A stretch of DNA of 5,932 bases, from NCBI GenBank assembly GCA_003132645.1, contig PKYM01000154.1, forward strand, positions 1 through 5,932, in the 5' to 3' direction. The notes beneath the pieces are model-generated. The model was given only the letters and a program-made list of their open reading frames with translations, made no database searches and was not told the DNA's origin. Positions 5,675 to 5,932 of this stretch are shown here, one piece after another (positions within the stretch are counted from its first letter, which is position 1; each line of letters begins with the position of its first letter). This stretch comes from Actinomycetota bacterium. GTDB taxonomy: Bacteria > Actinomycetota > Thermoleophilia > UBA2241. Made by a program: the position numbers and the translations under genes.

Positions 5675-5833
5675 TCAGGGCTGGACCTCAACGCGCATAC
5701 AGCGGAGAGTCTCCGGCGGCGAGGCGACGGGACGGGGGAGCGAGACCGCCGTCGCGGCCGCGAACAGCAGCAGCACGGCTATCAAGTAGAAGACGGCGCC
5801 CGGAGAGCTGATCCTGTCAAGAGAAACTGGCAT
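5675..5833 (-). CDS. Small single-pass membrane protein, unknown function
   Basis: A 52-residue hypothetical protein. After a short polar start (MPVSLDRISSPG) comes a hydrophobic helix at about 13-31 (AVFYLIAVLLLFAAATAVS), then a Pro-rich tail ending CMRVEVQP. It looks like an N-in or signal-anchor peptide. ATG 5833 has AAGGGGTGG upstream at a usable distance; a TTG at 5890 in the same frame is possible but less attractive. Codons of the helix and tail favour G or C at the third position. Its stop lies 80 nt before the GTG of the large membrane protein, on the same strand, so it may be the first gene of that transcript. I do not recognise the family. Confidence 0.5.
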   Translation of the reverse strand: MPVSLDRISSPGAVFYLIAVLLLFAAATAVSLPRPVASPPETLRCMRVEVQP

Positions 5834-5932
5834 GCCTACCACCCCTTGTCGCCTGACGAACCTTGTCTGCGTCGCTGCCTCCCGTCGCAATCAGTCTATC
5901 GAAGAGGCCGCGGGCAGTCCCTGCCGATTGAT

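Noticed and set aside
5817..5932. Minus-strand open frame entering from the right edge, reading TARGLFDRLIATGGSDAD and ending at TGA 5819-5817, overlapping the small membrane peptide
   Set aside because: It could be the tail of an upstream gene, but only about 38 codons are visible, third-position use is mixed, and no family is recognisable.
5834..5932. Promoter for the small membrane peptide and membrane protein transcript
   Set aside because: Only partial -35/-10 matches could be found at acceptable spacing, so no promoter is called.

Overview
The window is a stretch of high-GC bacterial DNA in which every gene I accept is read from the minus strand. GC-rich third codon positions, GTG and TTG starts, GGAGG-type ribosome binding sites and short intergenic gaps fit an actinobacterial or similar high-GC soil or environmental genome. 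No rRNA, tRNA or conserved housekeeping gene is present to fix the taxon, so this is a weak inference.

From the right end, in the direction of transcription, there is first a 52-residue single-pass membrane peptide (5833 to 5675). Next is a 652-residue polytopic membrane protein with a spermidine-synthase-like Rossmann domain between two membrane blocks (5594 to 3636). Two small tandem DUF1905-type proteins follow (3540 to 3289 and 3216 to 2932). The second one's stop codon lies inside an inverted repeat that may end the transcript (2907-2936).

The middle (about 1659-2931) is less gene-dense. It holds a plus-strand open fragment that looks like the tail of a lost gene (2674-2859), a short fibronectin-type-III-like protein (2443 to 1973), and an exact 16-bp direct repeat on either side of that gene (1922-1937 and 2636-2651).

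The left part is a probable two-gene operon. A C_GCAxxG_C_C family putative redox protein (1658 to 1200) is followed, 57 nt later, by an M20-family amidase of the N-carbamoyl-L-amino-acid hydrolase / allantoate amidohydrolase type. The amidase starts at TTG 1142 and runs off the left edge.

I see no CRISPR array, transposase, phage gene or defence system. The best leads are the altered active site of the spermidine-synthase-like membrane protein, the repeat pair around the FN3 gene, and the duplicated Shine-Dalgarno tract before the first DUF1905 gene.
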